Source: Synechococcaceae cyanobacterium (GTDB taxonomy: Bacteria > Cyanobacteriota > Cyanobacteriia > PCC-6307 > Cyanobiaceae). From it: a stretch of DNA of 63,543 nucleotides. Below the pieces are notes generated by a model. The model was not told where the DNA came from. It saw only the letters and a program-made list of their open reading frames with translations, and ran no database searches. Shown here piece after piece: positions 62,900 through 63,543 of the stretch (positions are counted from its first letter, which is position 1; each line of letters begins with the position of its first letter). A program made the position numbers and the translations under genes. The stretch spans positions 1-63,543 of the forward strand of contig CANCJV010000021.1 in NCBI GenBank assembly GCA_947378425.1, given 5' to 3'.

Positions 62900-62926
62900 A
62901 AAAAGCCCCCTCGCGAGAGGGGGCTT
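62900..62926. terminator. Bidirectional Rho-independent terminator (psbA 3' end)
   Basis: AAAAA, GCCCCCTC, loop GCGA, GAGGGGGC, TTT. A perfect 8-bp GC stem flanked by A-run and T-run, so it works in both directions. On the minus strand the T-run is longer (five T), 54 bp after the psbA stop. Confidence 0.92.
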
Positions 62927-62980
62927 TCTCCAGCCGTAGCTGGTGGGGGATTCCTGAAGGTGTGATCCAGCGGTGCTGGA

Positions 62981-63543
<563 letters not shown>

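Overview
The window is high-GC DNA from a unicellular picocyanobacterium of the Cyanobium / alpha-cyanobacterial Synechococcus type. This rests on psbA and psbO, a CrtR-type carotenoid hydroxylase, an IctB-family membrane protein, Ycf20/DUF565, DUF3177 and DUF6679 proteins, a PCP_red peptide, and a cyanobacterial FtsH. It is mostly core chromosome with short accessory patches. No rRNA, CRISPR array, intact transposase or prophage was seen.

Layout. 0-6.5 kb: a protein tail open at the window edge, pyrD, then a type IV pilus operon (PilM-like, pilN, pilO, pilQ). 6.5-11.3 kb (minus strand): a pentapeptide/TPR protein and a MoxR - DUF58 - transglutaminase cassette. 11.7-17.1 kb: a PLP-dependent CobC/CobD-like enzyme, murG, and a secreted protein followed by a response regulator and a histidine kinase. 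17.2-21.2 kb: a sparsely coded stretch of small exported proteins, a short inverted-repeat element and a LuxR-type regulator with a degenerate receiver. 21.4-34.2 kb: DUF2127, pgk, a universal stress protein, a YlqF-type GTPase, a BadF-family kinase with IctB, a FIST protein with trmB, DUF3177, and a three-gene ABC-2 exporter.

34.7-43.9 kb: a papain-like protease fused to an alpha/beta-hydrolase, a GH13 amylase-family enzyme, ileS, a Ycf66-like membrane protein, tRNA-Leu(UAG) and crtR. 44-47 kb: an overlapping pair of small genes, gatC, a creatininase-family enzyme and small conserved proteins. 47.2-49.1 kb is an AT-richer island with a broken transposase, an FkbM methyltransferase and a second short inverted-repeat element. 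49.1-55 kb: a 3-methyladenine glycosylase, pyrB, a Ycf20-like protein, non-coding stretches with a 15-bp satellite, a PCP_red peptide and tRNA-Ala(CGC). 55-63.5 kb: psbO, sat, ftsH, a KDPG aldolase, a protein with a histone-H1-like tail, aroC and the 3' part of psbA.

The least conventional items are the protease/hydrolase fusion beside a GH13 enzyme (34.7-38.7 kb), the two elements sharing GGGCACCTC termini with a related-looking transposase relic nearby, the glycosylase gene whose 5' end abuts one of those elements, the compositional mosaic inside pilQ, and the 15-bp satellite at 51.6 kb. All functional assignments come from reading motifs; no database search was run.
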